From Leclercia adecarboxylata (GTDB lineage Bacteria > Pseudomonadota > Gammaproteobacteria > Enterobacterales > Enterobacteriaceae), in contig NZ_CP035382.1 in assembly GCF_006874705.1 (NCBI RefSeq), forward strand, positions 1,984,001 to 2,048,000: a DNA stretch of 64,000 nucleotides, read 5' to 3'. Each line of letters starts with the position of its first letter. Position 1 is the first letter of the stretch. The notes beneath the pieces were generated by a model, which did not search any database, had not been told where the DNA came from, and was given only the letters and a program-made list of their open reading frames with translations. Position numbers and translations under genes: made by a program. Shown here piece after piece: positions 29,424 to 38,213 of this stretch.

Positions 29424-31379
29424 TTACGCCTCATCCACCCAGATGCGCATCTCTCCCTCGCCGCGATTCGCCCAGCTAAACCACGGAATAAAAGTCAGGG
29501 TCTGCGCCTGCTGCATGGTCGGGGCGCGATCGTACTGCCACAGCGGTCGCTGTTCTGCGTTCGCGGCGTGGCGGGCATAACCCTGGGTCTGGATCAGCAC
29601 CTTATGGGCAAAAATCCCTTTTCCTTCCACGAGCTTAAATTCGCTCTCGGCGGGCAGGGTCAGGTTATGCAGTCCGGCGCCGTTATCCGCCTGTTCGAGA
29701 CAGTAGACCAGCGGCCCGCGCTGAATCGCCACTTTCCCGGCCTGCTGGCGTACCTGCGGATTCCCGTAAACCCGACGTACCGGCATCGGCAGGGTTAACT
29801 GCAGCCTGTCGCCCTCCTGCCAGCGGCGGGTTAGGTAGAGATAACCCTGACGCACCTCGCCGGCGACGAGGTCGCCATTCAGCGTCAGCTGCGGATTGTC
29901 GCACCAGTCCGGCAGACGCAGAGCCAGGGTATGGTCGATTGCCACCGGGGAAGTGATCTCGATAGTGACCTGCTCCTGCCACGGGTAGTTGCCGCTGATG
30001 CGCAGCGTTAACTCCTCATCGCCCACCGGGAAGGTCATGCTGTTGCCGATATAGAGGTTAATAAACAGCGCATCCTCACGGACGGTATAGATGTAGTGGC
30101 CGATGGAGGTCAGCACCCGGGCGATATTCGGCGGGCAGCAGGCGCAGCCGAACCAGCGCTGGCGAACCGGCTTCACGTGATCATAAATATGGTTAAACTT
30201 CAGCGTTTTCGGATGCACCTCCAGTGGGTTAACGTAGAAGAAGTGCTTCCCGTCCAGCGCCATGCCGCCCAGTACGGTGTTATACAGCGCCCGCTCCATC
30301 ACGTCGGCGTACTGGCTGTTGGCCTCCATCTCCAGCATCCGCCGGGCAAACATCATCAGGCCGATCGAGGCGCAGCTCTCGGCATAGACGGTGTCGTTCG
30401 GCAGATCGTAATCGCTGCTGAAAGCTTCGCCGCTGCTCTGGGAGCCAATCCCGCCGGTAATATACAGCTGGCGCTGGGCCATGTTGTTCCAGAGACGCAA
30501 ACAGTCCTGGCGTTTGCTTTCGTCCTGGCTCAGGCGGGCCAGGTGCGCGACGCCGGTCATCAGATAGACGAAGCGCACCGCGTGGCCGATGGCCGTCTGC
30601 TGTTCCGCCAGCGGCTGATGCGCCTGGCTGTAGGCTTTGTCCTGCACCATCCACGCCGGACCGTAGGTGTTCCAGTAAGAGGTTTTTCCGCGCTTTTCAT
30701 ATTCGATATCGTAGAAGTGCGGCTGAGTCCCGCGCTGCTCGACGAAATATTTCACCAGCGCCAGATAGCGTGGCTCCTGGGTGACATCGAACAGGCGCAT
30801 CAGCGCCAGCTCAATCTCCGGGTGACCCGGATAGCCGTGCAGCTGCTGCTCGCCCGGACCAAAGACGCTGTCGATATGGTCGGCCAGCTTGCAGACCACC
30901 TCCAGCAGATGGCGCTTGCCGGTGCCCTGGAAGTACGCCACGCCCGCTTCAATCATGTGCCCGGCGCAGTACAGCTCATGGCACTCCGCCAGGTTTGTCC
31001 AGCGCTCGTCCGGAGCTTTTACCGTGAAGTAAGTATTCAGGTAGCCATCCTCGCACTGCGCGGCGGCTACCAGCTCAATCACCTCGTCGGCGGTCTTTTC
31101 AAGCTCAGCGTCGGGCTTCTGGCACAACGACCAGGCGACCGCCTCCAGCCATTTCGCCACGTCGCTGTCCTGAAAGACCATCCCGTAAAATTCGCCGCTC
31201 TGCTGGCCCGCCGCAATGCGGAAGTTGGCGATCGCATGGCTCGGTTCGGCCTCGGTGATGCGATCGTTCAGGGCATCCCACTGGTAGGGGATAACCACAT
31301 CCCGCACCAGCTGTTGATACTGGCCCAGAAACGGGTCGCTGATTTTCAGTTTATGCAGGTCGGGTTCCATTATGGACAT
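29424..31379 (-). CDS. GH127-family glycoside hydrolase, probable beta-L-arabinofuranosidase
   Basis: A 651-residue enzyme. It carries the GH127 metal site: Glu334 and Cys336 (YAESCAS) and Cys414-Cys415 (GCACCPPN), matching the Glu/Cys zinc ligands and cysteine nucleophile of Bifidobacterium HypBA1; Glu318 (GEAFSSDYD) fits the acid/base position. No signal peptide, so it acts in the cytoplasm on imported short glycans. The N-terminal part is an (alpha/alpha)6 barrel, followed by beta domains. Start: two adjacent ATGs (31382, 31379); the second has better spacing from AGGAG. It lies 10 bases after the GPH symporter gene, so the two form an operon. The natural substrate is inferred from the family. 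Confidence 0.9.
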   Translation of the reverse strand: MSIMEPDLHKLKISDPFLGQYQQLVRDVVIPYQWDALNDRITEAEPSHAIANFRIAAGQQSGEFYGMVFQDSDVAKWLEAVAWSLCQKPDAELEKTADEVIELVAAAQCEDGYLNTYFTVKAPDERWTNLAECHELYCAGHMIEAGVAYFQGTGKRHLLEVVCKLADHIDSVFGPGEQQLHGYPGHPEIELALMRLFDVTQEPRYLALVKYFVEQRGTQPHFYDIEYEKRGKTSYWNTYGPAWMVQDKAYSQAHQPLAEQQTAIGHAVRFVYLMTGVAHLARLSQDESKRQDCLRLWNNMAQRQLYITGGIGSQSSGEAFSSDYDLPNDTVYAESCASIGLMMFARRMLEMEANSQYADVMERALYNTVLGGMALDGKHFFYVNPLEVHPKTLKFNHIYDHVKPVRQRWFGCACCPPNIARVLTSIGHYIYTVREDALFINLYIGNSMTFPVGDEELTLRISGNYPWQEQVTIEITSPVAIDHTLALRLPDWCDNPQLTLNGDLVAGEVRQGYLYLTRRWQEGDRLQLTLPMPVRRVYGNPQVRQQAGKVAIQRGPLVYCLEQADNGAGLHNLTLPAESEFKLVEGKGIFAHKVLIQTQGYARHAANAEQRPLWQYDRAPTMQQAQTLTFIPWFSWANRGEGEMRIWVDEA

Positions 31380-31389
31380 CATATTCTCC

Positions 31390-32790
31390 TCAGGCTTGAG
31401 CGTGACGCTGGCGCAGGTCGGTGGCAATGCGCGCCATCATCGGGTTATTGAGCTGGCACTTGCGGATCGCCAGCGCCAGCAGCAGATGGAAAAGGGCAGG
31501 CAGCAGGGTTTCCATGGTGGTGATGCCCTGCAGCGAGGCGGCCGTCTGGTTACCAGCGCCCGGCTGATAGGCGACAAAAATGAATACCAGGCTGATGATC
31601 CCGGCGCTGGATGCCCAGGCCAGCTTGATGAAAAACAGGTTAAAGGCGAAGTTCATCCCGGAGGAGCGCACGCCGGTTTTCCACTCGCCGTAGTCGTCGG
31701 CAAAGGCCATTAACGCGAAGTGCAGCGGCAGGGTAAAGCCGAGGATCACTCCGTTCGCCAGAATCACCACCAGCCACAGGGTCTGATGCGCCGGGCCGCC
31801 GGGCAGGAACCACATTCCCACTGCCAGTGCCGCCAGCACCAGGTTAGTGTAATAGTAGAGTTTGACTGTATCGCTGCGGCGCGACAGCAGGTTGACGATC
31901 ACCGCCCCGAGAATGGCGGCAAAGGTCACCATGGTGAAGAACAGCGAGGTATACGCGGTGCTGCCCTTCAGCACGTAGGTGATGAAATACATGTAGCCGC
32001 CGCCACGGATGTTGAAGACGTTAATCAGCAGGAAGGACATCACCAGCATCAGCAGCAGCTGATCGTTCTGGCGCAGACCGGCGAGATGCTCCCTGAGGGT
32101 AAATTTCCCCATCATTGCCAGCGGCACGCGCTCACGCACCCAGAAGAAACAGCACAGGAACATCACCACCGCAATGGCGCACAACACCCCCACGCCCAGT
32201 TGATACCCCTGAGCCGTGTCGCCCTGGCCGAGCTCCGAGACCAGCCACGGCAGGCCGACCGAGACCAGGAAACCGGCCACGCCGCACAGCACAAAGCGCC
32301 AGGACTGACAGGAGAGCACCTCGCTGTGGCGGGTGGTCATGGTGTTGATCAGCGCGCAGTAGGGCACGTTGATGGCGGTATAGCCCACCGAGAGCAGCAG
32401 ATAGGTGCCGAACGCCCAGGCGATTTTGACTCCCATTCCGGCATCCGGCACGGTGAAGGTCAGGACGCCGATCGCGCCAATCGGCAGGGCGACCCACAGC
32501 TGCCAAGGGCGAAAGCGTCCCCAGCGGCTTTGGGTGCGGTCGGCAATGATCCCCATCACCGGGTCGGATATGGCGTCGAAAATGCGCAGGGCGATAAACA
32601 GCGTGCCGACCAGCGCCGGGGTTAATCCAAAGACATCGGTATAGAAGAAGGTAAGAAAATTCATGATCAGACAGGTGATGACCGTCCCGCCCGCATCACC
32701 CAGGCCGTAGCCAATTTTTTCTCGTACTGAAAGGCGCTCGTTGACGGCCTGCCGGGCAATCTCTGTCTGCGTAATCGGAGTGGAAGTCAT
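31390..32790 (-). CDS. GPH-family glycoside/pentoside/hexuronide:cation symporter
   Basis: A 466-residue inner-membrane transporter with 12 predicted segments. The N-terminus [14 protein letters not shown] and the loop [14 protein letters not shown] are signatures of the GPH (MelB/XylP-like) family. The start at 32790 (MTSTPITQ) has a GAGGAG ribosome site. It should bring in the glycoside that the next gene, the GH127 enzyme, cleaves. The pair is divergent from an AraC regulator. Cation and sugar specificity cannot be read from sequence. Confidence 0.9.
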   Translation of the reverse strand: MTSTPITQTEIARQAVNERLSVREKIGYGLGDAGGTVITCLIMNFLTFFYTDVFGLTPALVGTLFIALRIFDAISDPVMGIIADRTQSRWGRFRPWQLWVALPIGAIGVLTFTVPDAGMGVKIAWAFGTYLLLSVGYTAINVPYCALINTMTTRHSEVLSCQSWRFVLCGVAGFLVSVGLPWLVSELGQGDTAQGYQLGVGVLCAIAVVMFLCCFFWVRERVPLAMMGKFTLREHLAGLRQNDQLLLMLVMSFLLINVFNIRGGGYMYFITYVLKGSTAYTSLFFTMVTFAAILGAVIVNLLSRRSDTVKLYYYTNLVLAALAVGMWFLPGGPAHQTLWLVVILANGVILGFTLPLHFALMAFADDYGEWKTGVRSSGMNFAFNLFFIKLAWASSAGIISLVFIFVAYQPGAGNQTAASLQGITTMETLLPALFHLLLALAIRKCQLNNPMMARIATDLRQRHAQA

Positions 32791-32920
32791 GAGGTAACTC
32801 CTCGGGTTATCGGATTTTTTATATTGTTTTGTCAGGTACCCGATTAATTTTGCACCGATCCCCGGCCTCAACAAGGGAAGGGAAAAGTATAAAAAGGTGA
32901 GGATTCCGACCTTATTCTCA

Positions 32921-32942
32921 AAATGTGATTTCGATCGGGGTG
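32921..32942. promoter_or_regulatory. CRP-like site between the GPH and AraC genes
   Basis: AAATGTGATTTCGATCGGGG: the left half and central GATC match the CRP consensus well, the right half does not. It lies about midway in the 220-bp divergent gap, where a CRP site could serve both directions. Confidence 0.45.
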
Positions 32943-33010
32943 AAAGGAAATTATCTGTTAATAATCAGTAATAAAGCGTCATAAATTGTCTATTAATAGC
33001 GGAAAAGTGA

Positions 33011-33835
33011 ATGCCAATGCTCGAATTGTCCATAGTACTTCCGATCAGGGTCCAGAATGGCGGGTATTTCATCTCCCGGGGCGTGGGGCGTCATCCGGCA
33101 CGCAAGCTCGATTCGTGGGAAGTGATTTTTGTCGAAAAGGGAACATTAACGATCCAGGAGGAGGGGAGCGTGTTTGAGGTGCATGCCGGTGAGAGCCTAC
33201 TGCTCTGGCCGCATCGTCTGCATAAGGGCATTGAGGATTTTCCCGCCGATTTACGCTTTTACTGGCTGCATTTTGAGGTCGACGAGCAGAGCCTGCCCTC
33301 TGCCAGGAGCACGCTGCTGTCTGTACAACAGCACGGAAAAACCGGCGATCCGCAGGCAATGGTTGCGCTTTTCCGGCAATTTCTGACCGAGCAGGAGAAG
33401 CTTCAGCGCAGCCCGGCGCTGGAATTTCTTCTGCTGCTGATACTGCAGCAGCTCTCCCTGGCGGCCGGGCAGGAACTGCCGCCGGATGAAGCGGGAGTGA
33501 ATCTGGCGTGGAAGGCGCGGCAGCTAATCGGCACCCAGTTTCATCTGCCGATCTCCACCTCTACGCTTGCCAAAGAGCTGCACTGCAACGCGGACTACCT
33601 GGGGCGGGTGTTTCGACGGGTCTTCAATCTGACCCTGACCGAGGCGATCCACCGCCAGCGTGTCAGGGCCGCTGAGAAGCTGTTGCTCAACGATGCCGTA
33701 TCGCTGAAAGAGGTAGCAACCCGCTGCGGTTTTAACGATGCTGGCTACTTCCGGCAAATCTTTCGCAAGCATACAGGTTTAACGCCCGGAGTCTGGAAAC
33801 GCCGCTACTGTAAAGAACACATCAATTCTGCCTGA
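33011..33835 (+). CDS. AraC-family transcriptional regulator of the GPH/GH127 operon
   Basis: A 274-residue protein with an N-terminal cupin-type sugar-binding domain (about 20-110; WEVIFVEKGTLTI, HAGESLLLWPHRLHKG) and two C-terminal helix-turn-helix motifs (about 175-270; STLAKELHCNADYLGRVF and SLKEVATRCGFNDAGYFRQI). It is divergent from the symporter gene, so it very likely activates that operon when the imported sugar is present. A second ATG is at codon 3; either could be used. Confidence 0.9.
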   Translation: MPMLELSIVLPIRVQNGGYFISRGVGRHPARKLDSWEVIFVEKGTLTIQEEGSVFEVHAGESLLLWPHRLHKGIEDFPADLRFYWLHFEVDEQSLPSARSTLLSVQQHGKTGDPQAMVALFRQFLTEQEKLQRSPALEFLLLLILQQLSLAAGQELPPDEAGVNLAWKARQLIGTQFHLPISTSTLAKELHCNADYLGRVFRRVFNLTLTEAIHRQRVRAAEKLLLNDAVSLKEVATRCGFNDAGYFRQIFRKHTGLTPGVWKRRYCKEHINSA

Positions 33836-33961
33836 GTTCTTTGGCAGATGGCCAGTTTTCACGGCAGGGCGCACAAATCGGGGCTTTTACCCTGTCTGAT
33901 CAAGGCGCTCAACCCGAACCCTCTGGCAACCTGATTTTTTTCAGCAAGGATGGAGCAGGCA

Positions 33962-34432
33962 ATGAACCCGTTTATTGTTGCGGACCCGGCGAAATGTATT
34001 GGCTGTCGCACCTGCGAAGTGGCCTGTGTGGTATCGCATCAGGAAGATCAGAATTGTGCGGCCGTGACGGCAAGGACGTTTACTTCCCGCATTCGGGTGG
34101 TGAAAGGCGGGACCTTTACCACGGCGGTCACCTGTCATCAGTGTGAAGATGCGCCCTGCGCCAACGTCTGCCCGACGCAGGCCATCCAGCGGCAGGCGGG
34201 AGTGTGGCAGGTGGATCAGGCGCGCTGTATCGGCTGTAAAAGCTGTATGGTCGCCTGTCCGTTTGGGGCTATGCAGGTGACGGGGAGCGCTGAGCAGGTT
34301 CAGGCCCTGAAGTGCGACCGCTGCGCGCACCGCGAAGCGGGACCGGCCTGCGTGGCGGCCTGTCCCACCTATGCGTTAAGCTGCGTCGATCCTGCCAGAT
34401 TACGCGCCGAAAGGCTGCGTTATCTGGCGTAA
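33962..34432 (+). CDS. ysaA: HydN-like ferredoxin with four [4Fe-4S] clusters, YsaA
   Basis: A 156-residue electron-carrier subunit with four cysteine groups: CIGCRTCEVAC, CHQCEDAPCANVC, CIGCKSCMVAC and CDRC...CVAAC, enough for four [4Fe-4S] clusters. It has no signal peptide or membrane segment. The start at 33962 (MNPFIVADP) follows GGAGCAGGCA. Relatives pair with hydrogenases or molybdoenzymes, but none lies next to it. It is convergent with avtA, as in E. coli; the partner is unknown. Confidence 0.92.
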   Translation: MNPFIVADPAKCIGCRTCEVACVVSHQEDQNCAAVTARTFTSRIRVVKGGTFTTAVTCHQCEDAPCANVCPTQAIQRQAGVWQVDQARCIGCKSCMVACPFGAMQVTGSAEQVQALKCDRCAHREAGPACVAACPTYALSCVDPARLRAERLRYLA

Positions 34433-34436
34433 AACG

Positions 34437-35693
34437 TTACTGGCCGTTTTCCCGCCAGGCGAGCTCAACCTCTTCTGCCAGAATTTTAACGCCGGCTTCG
34501 ATTTTTTCCGGGTCCGGCACGTAGTTCATGCGCATGCACTGATGGGTATGCGGCCAGGGTTTATCCAGCCCCGGGAAGAAGTAGTCCCCCGGTACCATCA
34601 ACACCCCGCGTTTTTTCAGACGCTGATACAGCAGCTCGGTGGTGATCGGCAGGTCCTTAAACCACAGCCAGAGGAAAATCGCCCCTTCGGGTTTATGGAT
34701 CAGGCAGCGATTTTCCGGTAAGTAGCGGCGAATGGTGGCGATCGTCTCTTGTACGCGCTGATAGTAGAAAGGCTTGATCACCTCATTCGACAGACGCAGC
34801 AGATCGTTGCGCTTAATCATCTCGCACATCATCGCCGGACCAATCCCACCCGGTGACAGGCTAATAATGCCGTTCATATTGGTGATGGCGGTGATGATTT
34901 TCTCATTGGCGATGATGATCCCGCAGCGGCTGCCAGGCAGACCCAGCTTGGAAAGGCTCATGCACAGGACAATGTTCGGGTTCCACAGCGGGCGCGCTTC
35001 GCTGAAGATAATGCCCGGGAAGGGCACGCCATAGGCGTTATCAATCACCAGCGGAATGCCGTGCTGGTTCGCCAGCGCATCCAGCTTCATCAGCTCTTCG
35101 TCGGTGATCACGTTCCCGGTTGGGTTGGTGGGCCGGGAGACGCAGATCATGCCGGTCTCTTCGCCAATATGCAGGTGCTCAAAATCGACGTGATATTTGA
35201 ACTGGCCTTCCGGCAGCAGCTCGATGTTCGGACGTGCGGAGACGAAAAGGTCATCCTCAAGGCCGGAATCGGCGTAACCGATGTATTCCGGCGTCAGCGG
35301 GAAGAGCACCTTTTTGGTGGTGCCGTCGGCACGTCGGCCCGCGAAGAGGTTAAATAAGTAGAAAAACGCGCTCTGGCTGCCGTTTGTCAGTGCAATATTC
35401 TGTGGTTCGATCTCCCAGCCGAGGGTGTCGCGCAGCATCTCTGCCAGGGCAGCGAGCAGCTCGGTTTTCCCCTGCGGGCCGTCATAATTGCACAGCGCAT
35501 CAGTGGCTTTGCCATTTTCCAGCATGTCCGCAAGGAGCGTCTGAAAATAGGCGTTCATCTCCGGAATTTGTGCCGGGTTACCGCCGCCGAGCATGATAGC
35601 GCCCGGTGTGCGCAGACCGTCGTTGAGATCCTCCATCAGGCGGGTAATGCCTGAATGGCGGGTGAATTTGTCGCCGAAAAGTGAAAAAGTCAT
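34437..35693 (-). CDS. avtA: valine-pyruvate aminotransferase
   Basis: PLP aminotransferase (418 residues) that makes valine from 2-ketoisovalerate with alanine as donor, and also supports alanine synthesis. Fold-type I motifs are clear: SRPTNPTGNV, the Schiff-base lysine in SLSKLGLPGSRCG, and a C-terminal Arg in QCMRMNY. The gap to malS (35694-35869) holds its promoter region and a repeat hairpin. Confidence 0.97.
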   Translation of the reverse strand: MTFSLFGDKFTRHSGITRLMEDLNDGLRTPGAIMLGGGNPAQIPEMNAYFQTLLADMLENGKATDALCNYDGPQGKTELLAALAEMLRDTLGWEIEPQNIALTNGSQSAFFYLFNLFAGRRADGTTKKVLFPLTPEYIGYADSGLEDDLFVSARPNIELLPEGQFKYHVDFEHLHIGEETGMICVSRPTNPTGNVITDEELMKLDALANQHGIPLVIDNAYGVPFPGIIFSEARPLWNPNIVLCMSLSKLGLPGSRCGIIIANEKIITAITNMNGIISLSPGGIGPAMMCEMIKRNDLLRLSNEVIKPFYYQRVQETIATIRRYLPENRCLIHKPEGAIFLWLWFKDLPITTELLYQRLKKRGVLMVPGDYFFPGLDKPWPHTHQCMRMNYVPDPEKIEAGVKILAEEVELAWRENGQ

Positions 35694-35832
35694 AGCAGGT
35701 GTTCTGTCGGGCTTGTTCTAAGAGTGGCTCACCATAACGCTACAACTGCGCAGGTGCAAATCAGCGTGGAAAGACAGAATGATTGCTTTATGTTATCAGT
35801 TTACCATCAGGCAGTGAATTATGCTGTATTTT

Positions 35833-35853
35833 CCCTCTCCCGTCGGGAGAGGG
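35833..35853. repeat. CCCTCTCCC / GGGAGAGGG hairpin after malS
   Basis: Perfect 9-bp arms around GTC, 16 bases beyond the malS stop. Same family as the hairpins at 10679, 16819 and 21677. No T run on either strand, so it is not a simple terminator. Confidence 0.65.
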
Positions 35854-35869
35854 ATTCTGAACGTAACGA

Positions 35870-37900
35870 TCAGCGATTACCCGCCCATACCACCATCACC
35901 TTGTCGCCCTGGTGCTCACGTACAAAGCCATAGCCCTGGGGCAGGGACAGCGTGGTTTGCGTTCCTTCCCCCACTGCCGGATGGCGGGCGCGGAACTGCC
36001 CGAGCCGCTGCCAGTGGGCGACGGTGGCGGCCTGCGCGCCGCTGATATCCTGCCAGTTCATGTCCGAGCGCGTCCCCTGCAGCGGGTCGGAGCCCGTCGG
36101 GCCGAACGGTCGGGCGGATTCATCACCATAAAATATCTGCACGCTGCCCGGCGCGAGTAACAGCAGCTCTGCCGCCCGCTGGTCGCCCTCGCGGAACAGA
36201 CGCGTATCGTGGGAAGAGAGGTAGCTCAGGACGTTAAAGCCCTGCAGCTTTTCTGCCATCTGCTGCCAGGTCAGGTCGATATCGGCCAGGCAATCTACCG
36301 CTTTCGCCGCCTGCTCCTGATAATCAAAATTGATCATCGCATCGAAGCCGTGACGGTAGTAATCGCTCTGCATCACCCCGTGACCCCAGGATTCACCGGT
36401 CATCCAGAAGGGCGCATCGTCGAGTTTTTTCTCCGGGTTGGCCGCTTTCCACGCTTTTAGCGCGTCACTGGCCTGGTCCTTCAGCTGCTGCCAGCCTGCC
36501 AGCTCCACGTGCTTGGCGGTATCGACCCGGAAACCGTCAATCCCGTATTCCCGTACCCACTGGCTCAGCCAGTGGGTGAGGTAGTCCCGGGGCGTGTAGC
36601 CATCGACGGCTTTTGCCCCGGTGTCGGGTTTATGGCGATAAAAGTTCGGCAGGCCCGAAGGAGTGGTGGATTCGGTTTTCAGATCCGGCAGGAAGGCCAG
36701 CGACATGGTCAGATCGTCGAAGCCGGGGTTGTCGTAATCGCCAATGTCGGTGCGTATCCACTGTTTGCCCCACCAGTTTTCCCATGCGGCTTTGTCGCTA
36801 AAATTGATGTAGTCGTTAAAGCTGTGCCAGCTCTGTCCGGCGGCAGGCTTCCAGTCGGTCCAGCGTTCACCCAGGGTTTTCTTCAGCTCATCACCCTGTA
36901 AATAGAGTGCGCCGAACTGGTACTCCTGCATGTCGGCCAGCGTCGCATAACCGGTGTGATTCATCACCACGTCAAACAGGATGCGGATCCCCCGACGATG
37001 GGCTTCATCCACCAGCTGGCGTAAATCGTCTTCCGTGCCCATGTTGGCATCGAGTCGGGTCCAGTCCTGGGTGTAGTAACCGTGATAGGCGTAATGGGGG
37101 AAGTCACCCTTGGTGCCGCCGCCGACCCAGCCGTGGATCTGCTCCAGCGGCGAGCTGATCCACAGGGCGTTGACGCCGAGCTGTTGCAGATAATCCAGTT
37201 TGCTGGTGAGCCCCTTCAGGTCGCCGCCGTGGAAGGTGCCGATCTCCTGTATGCCATCTTTATGGCGTCCGTAACTGTTGTCGTTGCCCGGATCGCCATT
37301 CTCAAACCTATCGGTCAGGACAAAATAGACGGTGGCGTTTTGCCAGCTGAACGGGGCGGGTTTGTCCGTCCCGGCACGCTCCAGTAACAGCAGGCCGTTG
37401 CTGTCCGGGGCGGGTTGCAGGGTGATTTTGCCCTGCTGCACGGTGGCGGTCTGTTTGCTGTAAAAATCACGCACCACGCTTCCTTCCGGGAAGGTGTTGC
37501 TGACGTCGACCGTCAGGGGGGTGCCGTCCCATTTCGGGCACTGGCGCACCACGTTGGTTACCGCTTTTTCGCTCTCGCTGGCGACGGTCAACATCAGGGT
37601 AGGCGTGCCGGAGCGGGTATCAATCCGTGCCTGATAATCACCGTCGCGGAACAGTCGCCACTGCACCGGATCCCCTTCGCACGGCTTGAGTGACATCATC
37701 TCGTTGAGTTTTATCGCGTTTGTAGGCTGCCAGCACGTCTTGTCAAGATTCACCGTCAGCGGGCGGATACCCTTCGTCAGCTTTGCCTGTGCCGTGAAGA
37801 CCCCCGAGCCTTCAGCCGTAAAGGTCGGAAAACCCGGGGCTGACCAGTCGGCGCTGGCCATGGCAGGCAAGAGGAGAAGAGCGAGAGCGGAATGTTTCAT
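35870..37900 (-). CDS. malS: periplasmic alpha-amylase MalS
   Basis: Cleaves maltodextrins in the periplasm and feeds the maltose system. The 676-residue protein has a signal peptide (MKHSALALLLLPAMASA, cut before DW), an N-terminal beta domain (about 20-190), and a GH13 barrel with ALWISSPLEQ, DVVMNHTG, GFRVDTAKHVE (nucleophile Asp), GESWGHG (acid/base Glu) and YLSSHDTR (third acidic residue). It is monocistronic; possible control sites lie upstream. Confidence 0.97.
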   Translation of the reverse strand: MKHSALALLLLPAMASADWSAPGFPTFTAEGSGVFTAQAKLTKGIRPLTVNLDKTCWQPTNAIKLNEMMSLKPCEGDPVQWRLFRDGDYQARIDTRSGTPTLMLTVASESEKAVTNVVRQCPKWDGTPLTVDVSNTFPEGSVVRDFYSKQTATVQQGKITLQPAPDSNGLLLLERAGTDKPAPFSWQNATVYFVLTDRFENGDPGNDNSYGRHKDGIQEIGTFHGGDLKGLTSKLDYLQQLGVNALWISSPLEQIHGWVGGGTKGDFPHYAYHGYYTQDWTRLDANMGTEDDLRQLVDEAHRRGIRILFDVVMNHTGYATLADMQEYQFGALYLQGDELKKTLGERWTDWKPAAGQSWHSFNDYINFSDKAAWENWWGKQWIRTDIGDYDNPGFDDLTMSLAFLPDLKTESTTPSGLPNFYRHKPDTGAKAVDGYTPRDYLTHWLSQWVREYGIDGFRVDTAKHVELAGWQQLKDQASDALKAWKAANPEKKLDDAPFWMTGESWGHGVMQSDYYRHGFDAMINFDYQEQAAKAVDCLADIDLTWQQMAEKLQGFNVLSYLSSHDTRLFREGDQRAAELLLLAPGSVQIFYGDESARPFGPTGSDPLQGTRSDMNWQDISGAQAATVAHWQRLGQFRARHPAVGEGTQTTLSLPQGYGFVREHQGDKVMVVWAGNR

Positions 37901-37955
37901 ACCGGTTTCCTGTCACAGCGTTTTGCTCAGTTTGCCATCTATTGTAGAAGGCTAA

Positions 37956-38010
37956 CTCCTCCCCTGGCGCTATCGCGCAGGGAGGAGCAATGAGGGTGAG
38001 TGATCTCACG
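37956..38010. promoter_or_regulatory. malS/bax gap: inverted GGGAGGAG elements and CRP-like site
   Basis: CTCCTCCC (37956-37963) and GGGAGGAG (37980-37987) form an inverted pair; the left one read on the minus strand is GGGGAGGAG, close to the MalT box. GGTGA-N6-TCACG at 37995-38010 resembles a CRP site. The inverted pair could also be a plain hairpin. In the rest of the 313-bp gap (37901-38213) I see only the bax leader with an AGGAG site just before its start. Confidence 0.4.
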
Positions 38011-38213
38011 CTAAACGGGCGTATTAACTGCGATATTGAGCACATTTTGGTGAAAATGATGCTTAAGCGAACGCTTTCTGGATGACAGGGTTTCGGATTT
38101 AGACTATTTCTTTGAATGCTCTTCTCGTCTATTTTTGCTAGGATCTGAGATTCGCTTCTCATTTTACGAAAAAAATAAGGTGTTGGAATGTTTCTATCCG
38201 ACCAGGAGACTTA

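Noticed and set aside
30096..31451. A 451-codon open frame opposite the GH127 gene
   Set aside because: Antisense shadow of a conserved enzyme with intact catalytic motifs; no homology features.
29424..33835. The GH127/GPH/AraC cluster as a genomic island
   Set aside because: No integrase, tRNA or flanking direct repeats were seen, and base composition is like the neighbours; replacement by ordinary recombination is as likely.
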